Positions 15,886-25,249 of a stretch of DNA of 64,000 nt are shown here, piece by piece. Every line of letters begins with the position of its first letter. Positions within the stretch are counted from its first letter, which is position 1. The notes under the pieces were generated by a model, which made no database searches, was not told where the DNA came from, and saw only the letters and a program-made list of their open reading frames with translations. The position numbers and the translations under genes were made by a program. This stretch comes from CAUZIZ01 sp965222655 (GTDB lineage Bacteria; Acidobacteriota; UBA6911; RPQK01; JAJDTT01), in the NCBI GenBank assembly GCA_965222655.1, contig CBDCUP010000020.1, forward strand, positions 186,001-250,000, read 5' to 3'.

Positions 15886-17760
15886 TTAGCCAAATCCATA
15901 GCGCTTGAGCAGATGCGGCGGTGGCGGTCCGCTCAGCTTGCTGGCCAGGATTGCCAGGAACCCCGAAGCCGAAAGTGACCACAGCACCGGGTGGAGGCCG
16001 AAGAGATAGAGCTCCCTGCCTCCCATCAGCGTGGGTGAGAAGAGGCTGACACTGATCAAGAACCCACCCACCATCGACCACAGCGCTCCCTCTCGCGTCA
16101 TTCCCTTCCAGAAAAGGCCCAGTAGCATGGGGAACAGAAAGGTCGAGGCAAAGCCGGTGCTGGTGAACACCACGATATACGAGAGAAAATCGATTCTTCT
16201 GGTGGCCAGAAAAGTCACCAGGGCACCCATGATGACAGTCGCAGTATAGCTGGCGACTCTCATTCTGCGGTTGGAAGCCAGAGGGTTGATGGTCCGCTGG
16301 TAGATGTCTCGAACCAGGGCAGAGCTGATGAGGAGAAGGAAGCTGTCCACGGTCGACATTACCGCTGCGAAGGTAGCGGCTATTACGACGGCGGCCAATA
16401 CTTCGTAGGCGATTCCCTCCTCTGCCACCACCCGCGTGGCTAAGAGCACCATGGCCTTGTCGGAATCCTCGCGGGAAAGATAGGGAATCAGCGTGCGGGC
16501 AGCCACGAACAGAAACACCAGGGGAAGATAGACCAGGGCATGGTAGATCGTCACGATCAGAGTGGCCCGATTCAGACTGCGGGAGTCCCTAAATGCCATC
16601 AGCCGAACCATGAGACCGGGCTGGGCCATATTGGTGATGCTCCACATGATGAAGAAGGAGAGCGCCAAACCCAGTGGATGAAAAGGGCGACCATCGGGAT
16701 GTCGACCTGGTCCCGCCAGAAACTCCTGCTCGGGAATGAATCGAGACAGCGGTATGGCCGCCACCTCGCCACTGCCATCGTTGTCGAAAGCGAGGTGAAC
16801 TCCCTCCAAGACCCGTGCCGTCTCGGGGGTCTGTTCCACAATTCTCTTCACCTCACTGGCCAGGATTAGGCCTTCTCCAGACCGGGAATCCGGCAAGAAC
16901 ACTCGAAGGTGGGTCTTGCCTTCGCCTACCGGTGCGATCAGAGCTGCAAGTCCCTGCTCAGGAGATTGGCGGACCACATACTCGACTCCCAGTGGCCGTT
17001 CCTGAGCGAGCAGTGACTCGTCAAGAACAAAGGCCAGATCGTTATGCGGTCCAGGAATCGAAGTCACCACCGTCGGCGGACTGTCGAGGAGCTTCTGGTG
17101 CACCGACTCCAGGCCGCCTGCCCGCTCCAACACTACCGGTAGGAGGATGAGCACTCCAAAGACCATCACGATGCCTTGAATGACATCCGTCCAGACCACC
17201 GCTCGAAAGCCGCCATAGGCGGTGTAGAGCACCACCACACCGGCAAATAACAGGAGTCCTGCCAGATAGCCTCCCCTGCCCCCCAGGTTGAAGGTCTCTT
17301 CCACGATGATCCCCCCGGCCTTGAACTGAGCGACCAGGTTGGCGGTGGTGAAGAAGATGATGGTGCAAGTCGTGAACAGACCCAGCGCCGGTGATTCGAA
17401 ACGATCCCGAAGCAAGTCTGGAATCGTGATCGCTCCGGTCTTACGGGCCACCTGATTCAGCCTCTTCCCCATGATGCTCATGGAGCAGAGGGGCGAGATC
17501 ATGTTGCCGGCGATCCAGAAGGCCAGAATCCAGCCATAGCTGTAGATCAGCGACGGAAATCCAATGAAGGAACCGCCCGAGGCCGAGGTTGCGGCAAACG
17601 TAAAGGCCAGGGTCCAGCTTCTCAAGTCGCGGCTTCCCAGGAAGTACTCGCCCAGAAAGCCGCGCTCCTTCAACATTCGATGGGACAGAACTGCCAGGAG
17701 AAGAACGACGGCCACATAGAGGACGAAGGTGATTGATGTGAGTGGGCTGGTCTCAGTCAT
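15886..17760 (-). CDS. Sodium:solute symporter family protein
   Basis: A 624-residue membrane protein with about 13 helices of the SSS fold, starting MTETSPLTSITFVLYVAVV. It shows FTFAATSASGGSFIGFPSLIY in the first Na-binding region and TAYGGFRAVVWTDVIQGIVM, the SSS signature. Between roughly residues 225 and 360 there is an extra soluble segment (GVEYVVRQSPEQGLAALIAP and on) not found in standard PanF-like members. Substrate is unknown; the sulfatase and sugar context suggests a sugar acid or similar. It overlaps the small membrane gene upstream by eight bases. Confidence 0.87.
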   Translation of the reverse strand: MTETSPLTSITFVLYVAVVLLLAVLSHRMLKERGFLGEYFLGSRDLRSWTLAFTFAATSASGGSFIGFPSLIYSYGWILAFWIAGNMISPLCSMSIMGKRLNQVARKTGAITIPDLLRDRFESPALGLFTTCTIIFFTTANLVAQFKAGGIIVEETFNLGGRGGYLAGLLLFAGVVVLYTAYGGFRAVVWTDVIQGIVMVFGVLILLPVVLERAGGLESVHQKLLDSPPTVVTSIPGPHNDLAFVLDESLLAQERPLGVEYVVRQSPEQGLAALIAPVGEGKTHLRVFLPDSRSGEGLILASEVKRIVEQTPETARVLEGVHLAFDNDGSGEVAAIPLSRFIPEQEFLAGPGRHPDGRPFHPLGLALSFFIMWSITNMAQPGLMVRLMAFRDSRSLNRATLIVTIYHALVYLPLVFLFVAARTLIPYLSREDSDKAMVLLATRVVAEEGIAYEVLAAVVIAATFAAVMSTVDSFLLLISSALVRDIYQRTINPLASNRRMRVASYTATVIMGALVTFLATRRIDFLSYIVVFTSTGFASTFLFPMLLGLFWKGMTREGALWSMVGGFLISVSLFSPTLMGGRELYLFGLHPVLWSLSASGFLAILASKLSGPPPPHLLKRYGFG

Positions 17761-18244
17761 CGTCTTCCGTTGGGTAGTCCTGGGAAGGACTCAAGTAGTC
17801 CTCGGAAGGACTTGGGTTGTCCTCGGAAGGACTCGAGTAGTCCTGGGAAGGACTCGGGTTGTCCTGGGAAGGAGTCAGATCGTCCTCGGCGAAGAAAAAA
17901 CAGCAGTAGTAGAAGGAAAGCAGGAGAGAGATGATCCAGGGCAAGGCCACTCCGAAGAGAACCCAGTCGGGGATCCCCAGGCCCAGTGGAGTGCCAATGG
18001 TGCCGGGATCCCGGTCAAACCGGGCTGCGTCTCCGAAGAGACTTACGATGGAGGGACCGATAGCATTGGGCAGTGGCTCGTGGCTGACGTAGCCGTACAG
18101 ATAGCAATAGCTGACCGAGTAGAGCAGGCAGGCCAGCCAGAGCAGAATGATGAAATACGCCTCGCGCCTGGAGTGCTTCAGTACCGGGTCTTCGGACAGG
18201 TCGGTCGTAGACACGCTCTTATTGTAGTTTGCGCGCCCACCCAA
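17753..18244 (-). CDS. Small membrane protein paired with the symporter, repeat-tailed
   Basis: A 163-residue protein with two hydrophobic helices (FIILLWLACLLYSVSYC near residue 32; VLFGVALPWIISLLLSF near 100), resembling the small DUF997/YhdT-type partners of SSS symporters. The cytoplasmic tail is a seven-residue repeat (PSPSEDN/PSPSQDY) encoded by five 21-bp tandem units at 17775-17879. The gene overlaps the symporter start, so the two are coupled. The upstream ATG is the only good start; MGGRANYNKS may be slightly long. Confidence 0.7.
   Translation of the reverse strand: MGGRANYNKSVSTTDLSEDPVLKHSRREAYFIILLWLACLLYSVSYCYLYGYVSHEPLPNAIGPSIVSLFGDAARFDRDPGTIGTPLGLGIPDWVLFGVALPWIISLLLSFYYCCFFFAEDDLTPSQDNPSPSQDYSSPSEDNPSPSEDYLSPSQDYPTEDDD
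17775..17879 (-). repeat. Five 21-bp tandem repeats in coding sequence
   Basis: The units read TAGTCCTGGGAAGGACTCAAG with small changes, five full copies plus a partial one to 17894. Each keeps the reading frame and encodes seven acidic, Ser/Pro-rich residues. Each unit contains the dyad GTCC ... GGAC. Copy number is likely variable between strains. Confidence 0.9.
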
Positions 18245-18507
18245 CGACAGATCATCACCAGAACCCCGTCCCCGTGCTTTTGCCCTGACTCACCTATCGA
18301 TCTACATCAAAGAAAACAATCTATACGCCCGGGCTGTAGTTCAGCATCCGGGCCAGCGTTCCGGTGTCCCCAGATGCCGCTGAGATGATCAAAGGGCACG
18401 GGCACGGGGACGGGCAAGGGAGCAGAGCGAGCTACCTTGGCGACGGAGGTTCCCCTTGTGACTCAGCTCCAGCCGGCTACTGCAGCTCAGTAGATCGCCG
18501 TCAGCGC
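18245..18507. other. Intergenic region
   Basis: About 260 bp between the small membrane protein and the Gfo/Idh gene. It contains purine-rich GGGCACGGGCACGGGGACGG (about 18394) but no gene or recognisable RNA. Confidence 0.4.
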
Positions 18508-19545
18508 CTACGACAACCTGACCGCCTCGCCCTTTTTCGCCGATTCCAGGCAGGCCTGGCAGATTACGACGGCAGCTCGCCCGTCCTCGCCTCCCACTGT
18601 GGGTGGGCGGCCCTCTAAAAGACCGTTGACGAATTCCTGAACCACGCCGATATGGGGCTCCAGTCGGACCGGGTTCTTGGGGTCCGCCAGATAGTCGAAG
18701 CCCTCGGGAGCGAAGATGCGTTTCCACTCTCCTCCCTTCCCCAGATCCAGGAACTCATAGCTTTCCATGTCCATGATGCCGTCGCGGCCCACCACCTGAA
18801 AACGGACCTCGCTGCTGCGCAGGCCTGGGGCGGGCAATTCGGAGGAGATCCACATGTGGGCCATCAGGCCTCCTTCGAAGACGATCTGGGCCATGACGGA
18901 ATGCGGGACCGGTGCTGGAATGTCGCTGAAGGTCTGGGCCTGGGCGAAGACCTGGACAGCATTCGCGCCCGAGAGCCAACGGAGGAAGTCGGCATTGTGG
19001 GCGGCCATATTCACGAAAAGGCCCGCACCCTCGGGCTCATACCACCAGGGTCGAGTCTCATACATGCTCTTGGTTGCTTCGATGGGAAATGCGGACACCG
19101 TCCGCATCATCCAGAGCGGTCCCAGTTCACCCGTCTCGATGAGCCCCTTCGCCTGCTTGCAGATGGATCGGAATCGCTCCGTCTTGACCACACTGAGGTC
19201 GACTCCGGCCGTTTCGCAGGCCTCGATCATCCGGTCGCACTCGGAGACCTGGACGGCCATGGGCTTCTCCACCAGCACATGCTTTCCCGCCTGGGCCGCT
19301 TGGATGGTGGCCTCGGCGTGATACCGCTCAGGACTGGTAATGACAACCGCGTCGACGTCGCTGCGCTTGAGAAGCGCCTCGACGGAGGACTCAGCCTCCA
19401 CGCCGTAGTCCTGAGCCAATCCCGGGGCCCGGGTCCCTCCCGCCACTGCTGCGAGCGTGGCTCCCGAAACATGCTGGGCCAAAGCCTCACAGTAGGTGAG
19501 GGCCATATACCCACTTCCGATCATGCCGACTCTAACTTCGTTCAC
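18508..19545 (-). CDS. Gfo/Idh/MocA family oxidoreductase
   Basis: A 345-residue NAD(P)-dependent dehydrogenase. The Rossmann motif is VGMIGSGYMALTY at the N-terminus; HVLVEKPMAV holds the conserved EKP, and AAHNADFLRWLSG the active-site HNxD variant. The start is GTG at 19545, chosen because AAGGAGGT lies five bases upstream; the longer ORF has no better site. The family oxidises or reduces sugars and cyclitols such as inositol or N-acetylamino sugars. It sits with sulfatases and a DUF1080 protein, suggesting sugar catabolism. Confidence 0.9.
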   Translation of the reverse strand: MNEVRVGMIGSGYMALTYCEALAQHVSGATLAAVAGGTRAPGLAQDYGVEAESSVEALLKRSDVDAVVITSPERYHAEATIQAAQAGKHVLVEKPMAVQVSECDRMIEACETAGVDLSVVKTERFRSICKQAKGLIETGELGPLWMMRTVSAFPIEATKSMYETRPWWYEPEGAGLFVNMAAHNADFLRWLSGANAVQVFAQAQTFSDIPAPVPHSVMAQIVFEGGLMAHMWISSELPAPGLRSSEVRFQVVGRDGIMDMESYEFLDLGKGGEWKRIFAPEGFDYLADPKNPVRLEPHIGVVQEFVNGLLEGRPPTVGGEDGRAAVVICQACLESAKKGEAVRLS

Positions 19546-19975
19546 GCTACCTCCTTCGGATCGGGCCAGACGTGTGGCCGACCGTTCATGAAGACATTGA
19601 CGGAGACCCCGCAAATGATCAAGCCCAGTCGAAATTAACCACTCGAAAGCTTAAGAAAACTCCAAAGAAGATCAGGGCTTTCTTGGGCACAATGAAACCT
19701 GATTGCGGTTCCTGCAGTTGGCGCACGTGGGTTCGGTCTCCAGGCCGAAGTCTGCCACTTTCGAGCCTCTTGGCTCAACGCACCGCGGCACGGAGGCCAC
19801 CGCCACGCCCCTTGACAGGGTTTCTTTCTCGAATAAGTGTCTTCGGGTGCATAGGTTGAAAAATCCATGTAATGGAAGGAAACCTGTGTGATGATTGAAC
19901 GCATCACACTGCTCGGCGAGTATTCGAGCGAGGAACATTGGATTGGTAAATCAACCCGAGCCATCCCGAGCCCAT
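19546..19975. other. Intergenic region with palindromic repeat
   Basis: Divergent region between the Gfo/Idh gene and the LamG-like gene, 430 bp. At 19725-19808 is a member of the GTGG-palindrome family (GGTCTCCAGGCCGAAG ... CGGAGGCCACCGCCAC). Promoters for both flanking genes must lie here but cannot be assigned by eye. Confidence 0.55.
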
Positions 19976-21224
19976 ATGAACCAGTGTATCAAGGCACTCT
20001 CCCGACCACGGTCCATGCGTTCTATGGCCCTGACAGCCATGGCAATGACGGTCGTTTTACTTACTTCCGGCGCCAAGGCAGGCCAGATCATGCAACCGGA
20101 CAAAATCACCGAACTCGGTCTCTGGTTGTCCGCCAGTGACCTCGCCCAGGAACACAGCGATGGACAGTCGGTCGAGAGATGGCCGGACAGGTCGGGTAAG
20201 GGCTACGATGCCATCTTCGAGAACCGGATTCCACAAGCCGGCCTCAGGGTGGGATTGCATCAACCGCCGACCTTCAAGACCAAAGCTCTGGCAGGCTACC
20301 CCGCCGTGTCCTTCGATGGGGCTCAGCGTCAGACGCTGATACTCAACCGGGCCGGCCATGCACTAGGACAAGCGATCAGTGGATTCTCGGCCGTTTTCCT
20401 GGTTCGCGCGGATCTTCTCTACGGTCCGGCCCCGGCCCCGGACGTCGATTGGGGTAAGAACCGCTATCTGTTCATCTCCCACATCAGCAACTACGATACG
20501 CGAGTCTCGGTGCAAATCGTCGAAGACAGCGGCGAATTGAGGGTCATCCGGTAAATGGGGAGGTGGGGACGTGGTTGGCACCTTCCGGATCCCAAATCTG
20601 CTCCCCGTTCGCTTGTCCATATAGTCGGCTGCAGTAGCAGAGGCCGTGGGAACTGTGGAAAACTCCGAGCGACATCGAACCGGGCCAGCAAGCCCGTGAT
20701 ACGGAGTTTTCCAAGCGCTGTGCGAACGGTGGAAAAACAACTGCGAGCACTTGCCAGTTCTCCTCCAGAACTACTTGTTTTTCCACGGTTTGCATAGTGC
20801 GGCAGTTTCCATGGCCTGCCTTTGACTGGCGGCACCTCCCCATTTACCGGATGAACCCGAATTGAGGCTGTCTTCAAGGCCCAGGCCGAAGGAGAAGATC
20901 GACCACAACAGGTCCTTTTCGAACGGTCGACAGCTGGCTATCAAGGGCGAGGCCTGGCACCGACTGATGGTGACGGTCGACTACAAGGCGAAAGTGACCC
21001 GCATCATCCTGGACGGAACCATTCTGGCTGGGAAACTACCTCCGACCAGTCTGGATGTCTTCGAGGATGTCCCCAGCCCGATCACGGGAATCGGCAGCAA
21101 CACCCTGGACGCCTGGCTCACCTGCCAGATCGCGGAAATCATCTGCTACCAGAAGGCTCTTGAAATTGACGAAGTCCGGTCCCTTGACGCCTATCTCTGC
21201 CAGAGATACGGTCTCGAGCCATGA
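19976..21224 (+). pseudogene. Secreted LamG-like (concanavalin-fold) protein split by miniature element copy 4
   Basis: The start MNQCIKALSRPRSMRSMALT at 19976 begins a signal peptide ending near SGAKA. The first part (LGLWLSASDL, VERWPDRSGKGYDA, YPAVSFDGAQRQTL) and the last part (AWHRLMVTVDYKAKVTRIILDG, EIICYQKALEIDEVRSLDAYL) form a laminin-G/concanavalin-like sandwich as found in glycan-binding secreted proteins. The element at 20541-20857 interrupts it; removing it with one 8-bp duplication restores VEDSGELRLSSRPRPK in frame, about 307 residues. As found, the first half stops inside the element. Confidence 0.83.
20541..20857 (-). mobile_element. 317-bp miniature inverted-repeat element, copy 4
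   Basis: Inverted orientation, ends GGGTCATCC and GGATGAACC. It has a perfect 8-bp duplication, CGAATTGA, at 20533-20540 and 20858-20865. It differs from copy 3 by about one base (GGCAGG for GGTAGG on the element strand). It lies inside the LamG-like gene. Confidence 0.95.
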
Positions 21225-21293
21225 CACTTCGATTTGGGACCTCTCATCCAGAACGAATATCTAGATAGAACTGACGGACACTTAGGAGCAGAG

Positions 21294-22274
21294 ATGAAGA
21301 TTGTCTACCTTGGACTCGTCAAGAACCCCCATCCCTGGTATCAGGATTTCCTGGAAGCCAACCAGGGACGACATGTCGTTCACTTCTACGACCCCGACCA
21401 ACCGACAGCCGAACAGTTCGCGGGGGCCTCAGTCGTCGTCGATGCCGCCGGCCTGGTCGGGGATCGAGAGCTAATCGATGCAGCCTCCACGGCGGGCGTC
21501 CGGCTTTGGCAAGTTCAGGGCGTTGGGATAGATGATGTGGATTTCCCCTACTTTGCCCAGAAGGGAATCCCGGTGGCCAAGATGCCGGGGAGCACCAGTG
21601 GCAACGGGCTGGCAGAACATGCCCTGTTTCTGATGTTCTGCGTCACCAAGAACCTTCACGACACCGATCGATGCGTTCGCTCGGGCGTCTTTGCCGAGTA
21701 CGTCAATGACGAATTGGAGGGAAAGACGCTGGCGATCATAGGCCTCGGCGCCAGCGGCAGCAAGCTAGCCCCCAAGGCGGCGGCGCTCGGCATGCGTGTG
21801 GTGGCGGTCGACATCATCGATATACCCGCCGAGCGGCTGAAGCAGCTGGGAGTGGATTTTTTCGGCGGACCCGACGATTTGGATCGGCTCTTGAAGGAAG
21901 CCGACTATCTCTCGCTTCATACTCCACTCACTTCTCAGACCCGGCACTCGATCGACGCTCGCGCTCTGAGCCTGATGAAGCCAACCGCGATCCTCATCAA
22001 CGTGGCTCGCGGAGGACTTGTGGAGCAGGAGGCGCTGACGGACGCCCTGAAATCGGGCCGCCTCCGTGGCGCCGGGCTGGATGTGTTCGAGACTGAGCCG
22101 GTGGACCCGAAACATCCTCTTCTCCATATGAACCAGGTGGTGGCAACCTCCCACATAGCCGGCGGCACCACCGGGACGTCCAGGCACCGCGCGACCGCAG
22201 CACTGGAGAACATCGATCGGATAGCCAAGGGGCAACCTCTGCTCAACCTGATTTCGGGAGCCGATGCGGTCTGA
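21294..22274 (+). CDS. D-isomer-specific 2-hydroxyacid dehydrogenase
   Basis: A 326-residue NAD-dependent enzyme. The start MKIVYLGLVKNPHPWYQ at 21294 follows AGGAGCAGAG. The NAD motif is IIGLGASGSKLA; VARGGLVEQEAL carries the catalytic Arg, LDVFETEPV the Glu and ATSHIAGGT the His, so the active site is complete. It reduces a 2-keto acid or oxidises a 2-hydroxyacid, with D-glycerate, phosphoglycerate or sugar acids as candidates. It lies between the LamG-like and DUF1080 genes on the same strand. Confidence 0.9.
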   Translation: MKIVYLGLVKNPHPWYQDFLEANQGRHVVHFYDPDQPTAEQFAGASVVVDAAGLVGDRELIDAASTAGVRLWQVQGVGIDDVDFPYFAQKGIPVAKMPGSTSGNGLAEHALFLMFCVTKNLHDTDRCVRSGVFAEYVNDELEGKTLAIIGLGASGSKLAPKAAALGMRVVAVDIIDIPAERLKQLGVDFFGGPDDLDRLLKEADYLSLHTPLTSQTRHSIDARALSLMKPTAILINVARGGLVEQEALTDALKSGRLRGAGLDVFETEPVDPKHPLLHMNQVVATSHIAGGTTGTSRHRATAALENIDRIAKGQPLLNLISGADAV

Positions 22275-22496
22275 AAGGGTCCTGGATAGAACCCGTCGGT
22301 TTCCCCTCAAACGTTGCCGCGATTCTGTCGTGGTGTACCTGTCCCGGAAAAGCACGGACAAGTGCTCGAATCGCCATGGTCTACGACGACTGACCGAGCC
22401 GTCACGGCGCCCCAGCCGCCCTCTGGAGACCGAGGAACACCTCTAGTTCAACAGGCATATTTCACTTAAACTCCCTATACTGTCAGGCCAGATCGG

Positions 22497-23690
22497 ATGA
22501 CCACCATGAAAAATCTTTGTCGGACCTTCGCCATTTCACTTTTTTCTTTGTGTGCCCTTGCCTCCGGCCACAACACCCTCACGCCAGAGGAGGTCGCAGA
22601 GGGCTGGATTCTCCTCTGGGACGGTAACACCGAGTACGGCTGGGAGTGGCACGGCGACGCGCGCTGGAAGATCGAAAACGGAGTCCTTCGATCCGACGGC
22701 GGCGGCAACGGTTGGCTGGGCACCAGCAGCAGGTTCGGTGACTTCGAGCTGAAGGCCGAATTTCGCACGGCGGCGGACGGCAACAGCGGCATCTTTCTGC
22801 GCTCCGCCCGAAGGGGGCCGCCCCACCAGACCGGCTACGAATTGCAGATCGCCAACCACCACCCGAAGGGCTTGAACACGGGAAGCCTGGTCCACTACGT
22901 CCAGGCGGATCCCGCTCGATTCGAGGGAGCCAAGTGGAACCAGTACGAAATTCGTGCCGTGGGAAGCCGCTTCGTCGTCAAGCTCAACGGGAAAGAAGTC
23001 CTCGACGCCAACGACTCTTCGCATGCCGAGGGCGTGGTTGGCCTGCAATACAATGTGGACCAGCCCATCGAGTTCCGCAGCATCAAGCTCAAGCCTCTGG
23101 GATTGAGCCCCCTCTTCAACGGGCAGGACCTGAGCGGCTGGCAGAAGGTCGATCGTCCGAAGCGGAACGACGTACACGAATGGTCAGTACAGGACGGAAT
23201 CCTCCACGTCGAGAAGGGAGCGGGCCAGCTGGAGACCGAGAAGGAGTTTAAGAATCTGGTGCTGCAGCTGGCGATCCGCACCAACCCACCCGACCCCGAC
23301 CACCATCCCAACAGCGGCGTCTTCTTCCGGGGCGAGAAGGGCGTCTTCTGGAGCGGCTACGAGTCCCAGATCCGCAATGAATTCCGCAACGGCGACCGCA
23401 AGCAGCCTCATGACTTCGGCACGGGAGGACTCTACTTCTACGTACCCACCCGCGAGGTCATTCCCAACGACGGGGAGTTCTTCTATAAGACGGTCGTCGC
23501 CCACGGTCGCCACCTGGCGGTTTGGATCAACGGCATCCAGACCAGCGACTGGGAAGACCCACGCCCACCCGGGAACAATGCCCGCCGCCAGGCTCGTCTG
23601 GTCCCCGGCGTCGTCAGCCTCCAGGCCCACGATCCCACCACCAACCTGGACTTCAAAGACATTCGGGCGGTGGAACTACCGGAGCGCTAA
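22497..23690 (+). CDS. DUF1080 (3-keto-disaccharide hydrolase-like) protein, two domains
   Basis: A 397-residue secreted protein with signal peptide (LCRTFAISLFSLCALASG). Two tandem DUF1080 jelly-roll domains follow. The first has LLWDGNTEYGWEW, WLGTSSRFGDFELKAEFR and NSGIFLRS; the second has LFNGQDLSGWQKV, LQLAIRT and NSGVFFRGE. Members of this family cleave or bind oligosaccharides, and some act on 3-keto-glycosides made by Gfo/Idh-type dehydrogenases. The nearby Gfo/Idh gene makes that route plausible. The start could also be the Met three codons later (MKNLC). Confidence 0.88.
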   Translation: MTTMKNLCRTFAISLFSLCALASGHNTLTPEEVAEGWILLWDGNTEYGWEWHGDARWKIENGVLRSDGGGNGWLGTSSRFGDFELKAEFRTAADGNSGIFLRSARRGPPHQTGYELQIANHHPKGLNTGSLVHYVQADPARFEGAKWNQYEIRAVGSRFVVKLNGKEVLDANDSSHAEGVVGLQYNVDQPIEFRSIKLKPLGLSPLFNGQDLSGWQKVDRPKRNDVHEWSVQDGILHVEKGAGQLETEKEFKNLVLQLAIRTNPPDPDHHPNSGVFFRGEKGVFWSGYESQIRNEFRNGDRKQPHDFGTGGLYFYVPTREVIPNDGEFFYKTVVAHGRHLAVWINGIQTSDWEDPRPPGNNARRQARLVPGVVSLQAHDPTTNLDFKDIRAVELPER

Positions 23691-23733
23691 ACGGAACTCG
23701 TAGGGCCTGGCAACCGAAAGAGTCGCCAGAAAT

Positions 23734-25209
23734 TCAAAGACCCGGAAACTTAGGGGCCCCGCCCAGGTATTCGTAGGCATCGAAATCCTTCCCGCCTCCA
23801 ATCACCCGAGGGTCCTTGCTGTACTCGAGCTCGGTCAAGAGCTGTCCGCTCAGCTTTTCTCTTAGCGCGGCGTATTCCGGATCCGAGGCCAGGTTGGACA
23901 ATTGGCCGGGATCCTTTCGCAAATCGTACAATTCCTCGGCCGGCCGCTTCGCGAACGAGGCATGATAGAGGCGCCGGTGGGTCTCGTCCCTTTCCCGATT
24001 CTCCACCATGTAGGTCTTGGTTGGCCCGTTATCACAGTCGGCCAGCCAGGCTCCGGGGATTGCTGCATTCTTGTAGTCTGGGGTGCCGGCGGGCCAGCGC
24101 TCGGGACGGAAGTTCCGGATGTAGAGAAAGCCCTGGGTCCGAATCGCGCGGGAGGGATATCCTCCCATGTCCGGCGACGCCTGGGCTGGTACGTGACGCT
24201 CCTTACCCGTCAGCACAAAGGAGCGGCTGGCATCGATTCGGCCGGACTCCTGACTCGTCAACAGGTTCACCAGAGACCGGCCGGTCACGTCCTCGGGAAC
24301 ATCCAGTCCGGCAATCTGCAGAAACGTCGGAGCAAGGTCCGTGAGGCTCACCAGGTCATCGACGCTGTGAGGCCGTTTGGTCCTGGCTGGCCAACGCACC
24401 GCAAGGGGCACCCGGGTTCCTGTGTCGTACAAGTTGCTCTTGCCACGAGGAAACGGCATGCCATGGTCGCCGGTCATGACCACGAGGGTGTTGTCCAATT
24501 CGCCGATGGCTTCCAGCGCGGCCAACGCGTCGCCCACCAGTGAGTCGAAACGCTGCACCTCGAAGTAGTAGTCTGCCACGTCGTTGCGAACCTCGGGGGC
24601 ATCCGGGAAACAGGCTGGCAGCTGGATCTTGTCCGGGTCCATTCCACTCGCCTTTCCCGAACCCGGCTCGTAGGGCCGGTGGGGGTCGCTGGTACCGAGC
24701 CAGAAACAAAACGGCTTCCCCCCGGCGCGCTGATCGAGGAACTCTTTGAAACTCGGATATCGCTTGCCGGCCAGGTCTCGACCCGAGGTCTCAGGGCGAC
24801 CCGGTCCCCAGGCCTTTCCTTGATGCCCCGACACATACCCCTGTCCTTCGAGCAACTCCGGGTAGGTGACGAATTTGTCCGGAAAGACGCTCCAAAGGTT
24901 CCCCGCCCCTTCCAGGCGCCAGTGCCACTGGCCCGTCAGGATCGCTCCCCGCGAGGGCGTGCATGAAGGTGACGAGACATAGGCATGGTTGAAGAGAACC
25001 CCTTCGCTTGCCAGACGGTCGAAGACGGGCGTCTTGACCACCGGATCACCGTAGGCCCCGGAATGGGGCCAACCCCAGTCGTCGGCGATCGCAAAGAGGA
25101 TGTTCGGCTTGGCTGCTTCTTCCTCATCCGGCGGCGAACAACACAAGGTGCTCAGCAGACACCCAAGCAGTAGAAGTAGATATGACCGGGCTTTGAGAGA
25201 CTGATTCAT
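23734..25209 (-). CDS. Sulfatase, lipoprotein type
   Basis: A 491-residue formylglycine-dependent sulfatase. The N-terminus is a lipoprotein signal (LLLLLGCLLSTLCCS). PNILFAIADDWGWPHSG supplies the metal-binding Asp pair. SSPSCTPSRGAILTGQ is the signature with Cys for formylglycine conversion; VVMTGDHGMPFPRGKS and TGKERH follow. It resembles heparan N-sulfatase-like S1_8 members, an assignment from pattern only. It would remove sulfate from extracellular or periplasmic glycans and pairs with the second sulfatase at 26359. Confidence 0.92.
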   Translation of the reverse strand: MNQSLKARSYLLLLLGCLLSTLCCSPPDEEEAAKPNILFAIADDWGWPHSGAYGDPVVKTPVFDRLASEGVLFNHAYVSSPSCTPSRGAILTGQWHWRLEGAGNLWSVFPDKFVTYPELLEGQGYVSGHQGKAWGPGRPETSGRDLAGKRYPSFKEFLDQRAGGKPFCFWLGTSDPHRPYEPGSGKASGMDPDKIQLPACFPDAPEVRNDVADYYFEVQRFDSLVGDALAALEAIGELDNTLVVMTGDHGMPFPRGKSNLYDTGTRVPLAVRWPARTKRPHSVDDLVSLTDLAPTFLQIAGLDVPEDVTGRSLVNLLTSQESGRIDASRSFVLTGKERHVPAQASPDMGGYPSRAIRTQGFLYIRNFRPERWPAGTPDYKNAAIPGAWLADCDNGPTKTYMVENRERDETHRRLYHASFAKRPAEELYDLRKDPGQLSNLASDPEYAALREKLSGQLLTELEYSKDPRVIGGGKDFDAYEYLGGAPKFPGL

Positions 25210-25249
25210 CGAACCTGACCACCTCCCCGAACGCTATCATATCGAGGCT

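Noticed and set aside
18652..19638. Open frame of 328 codons on the plus strand
   Set aside because: Antisense shadow of the Gfo/Idh gene, which has the Rossmann motif and a strong ribosome site.
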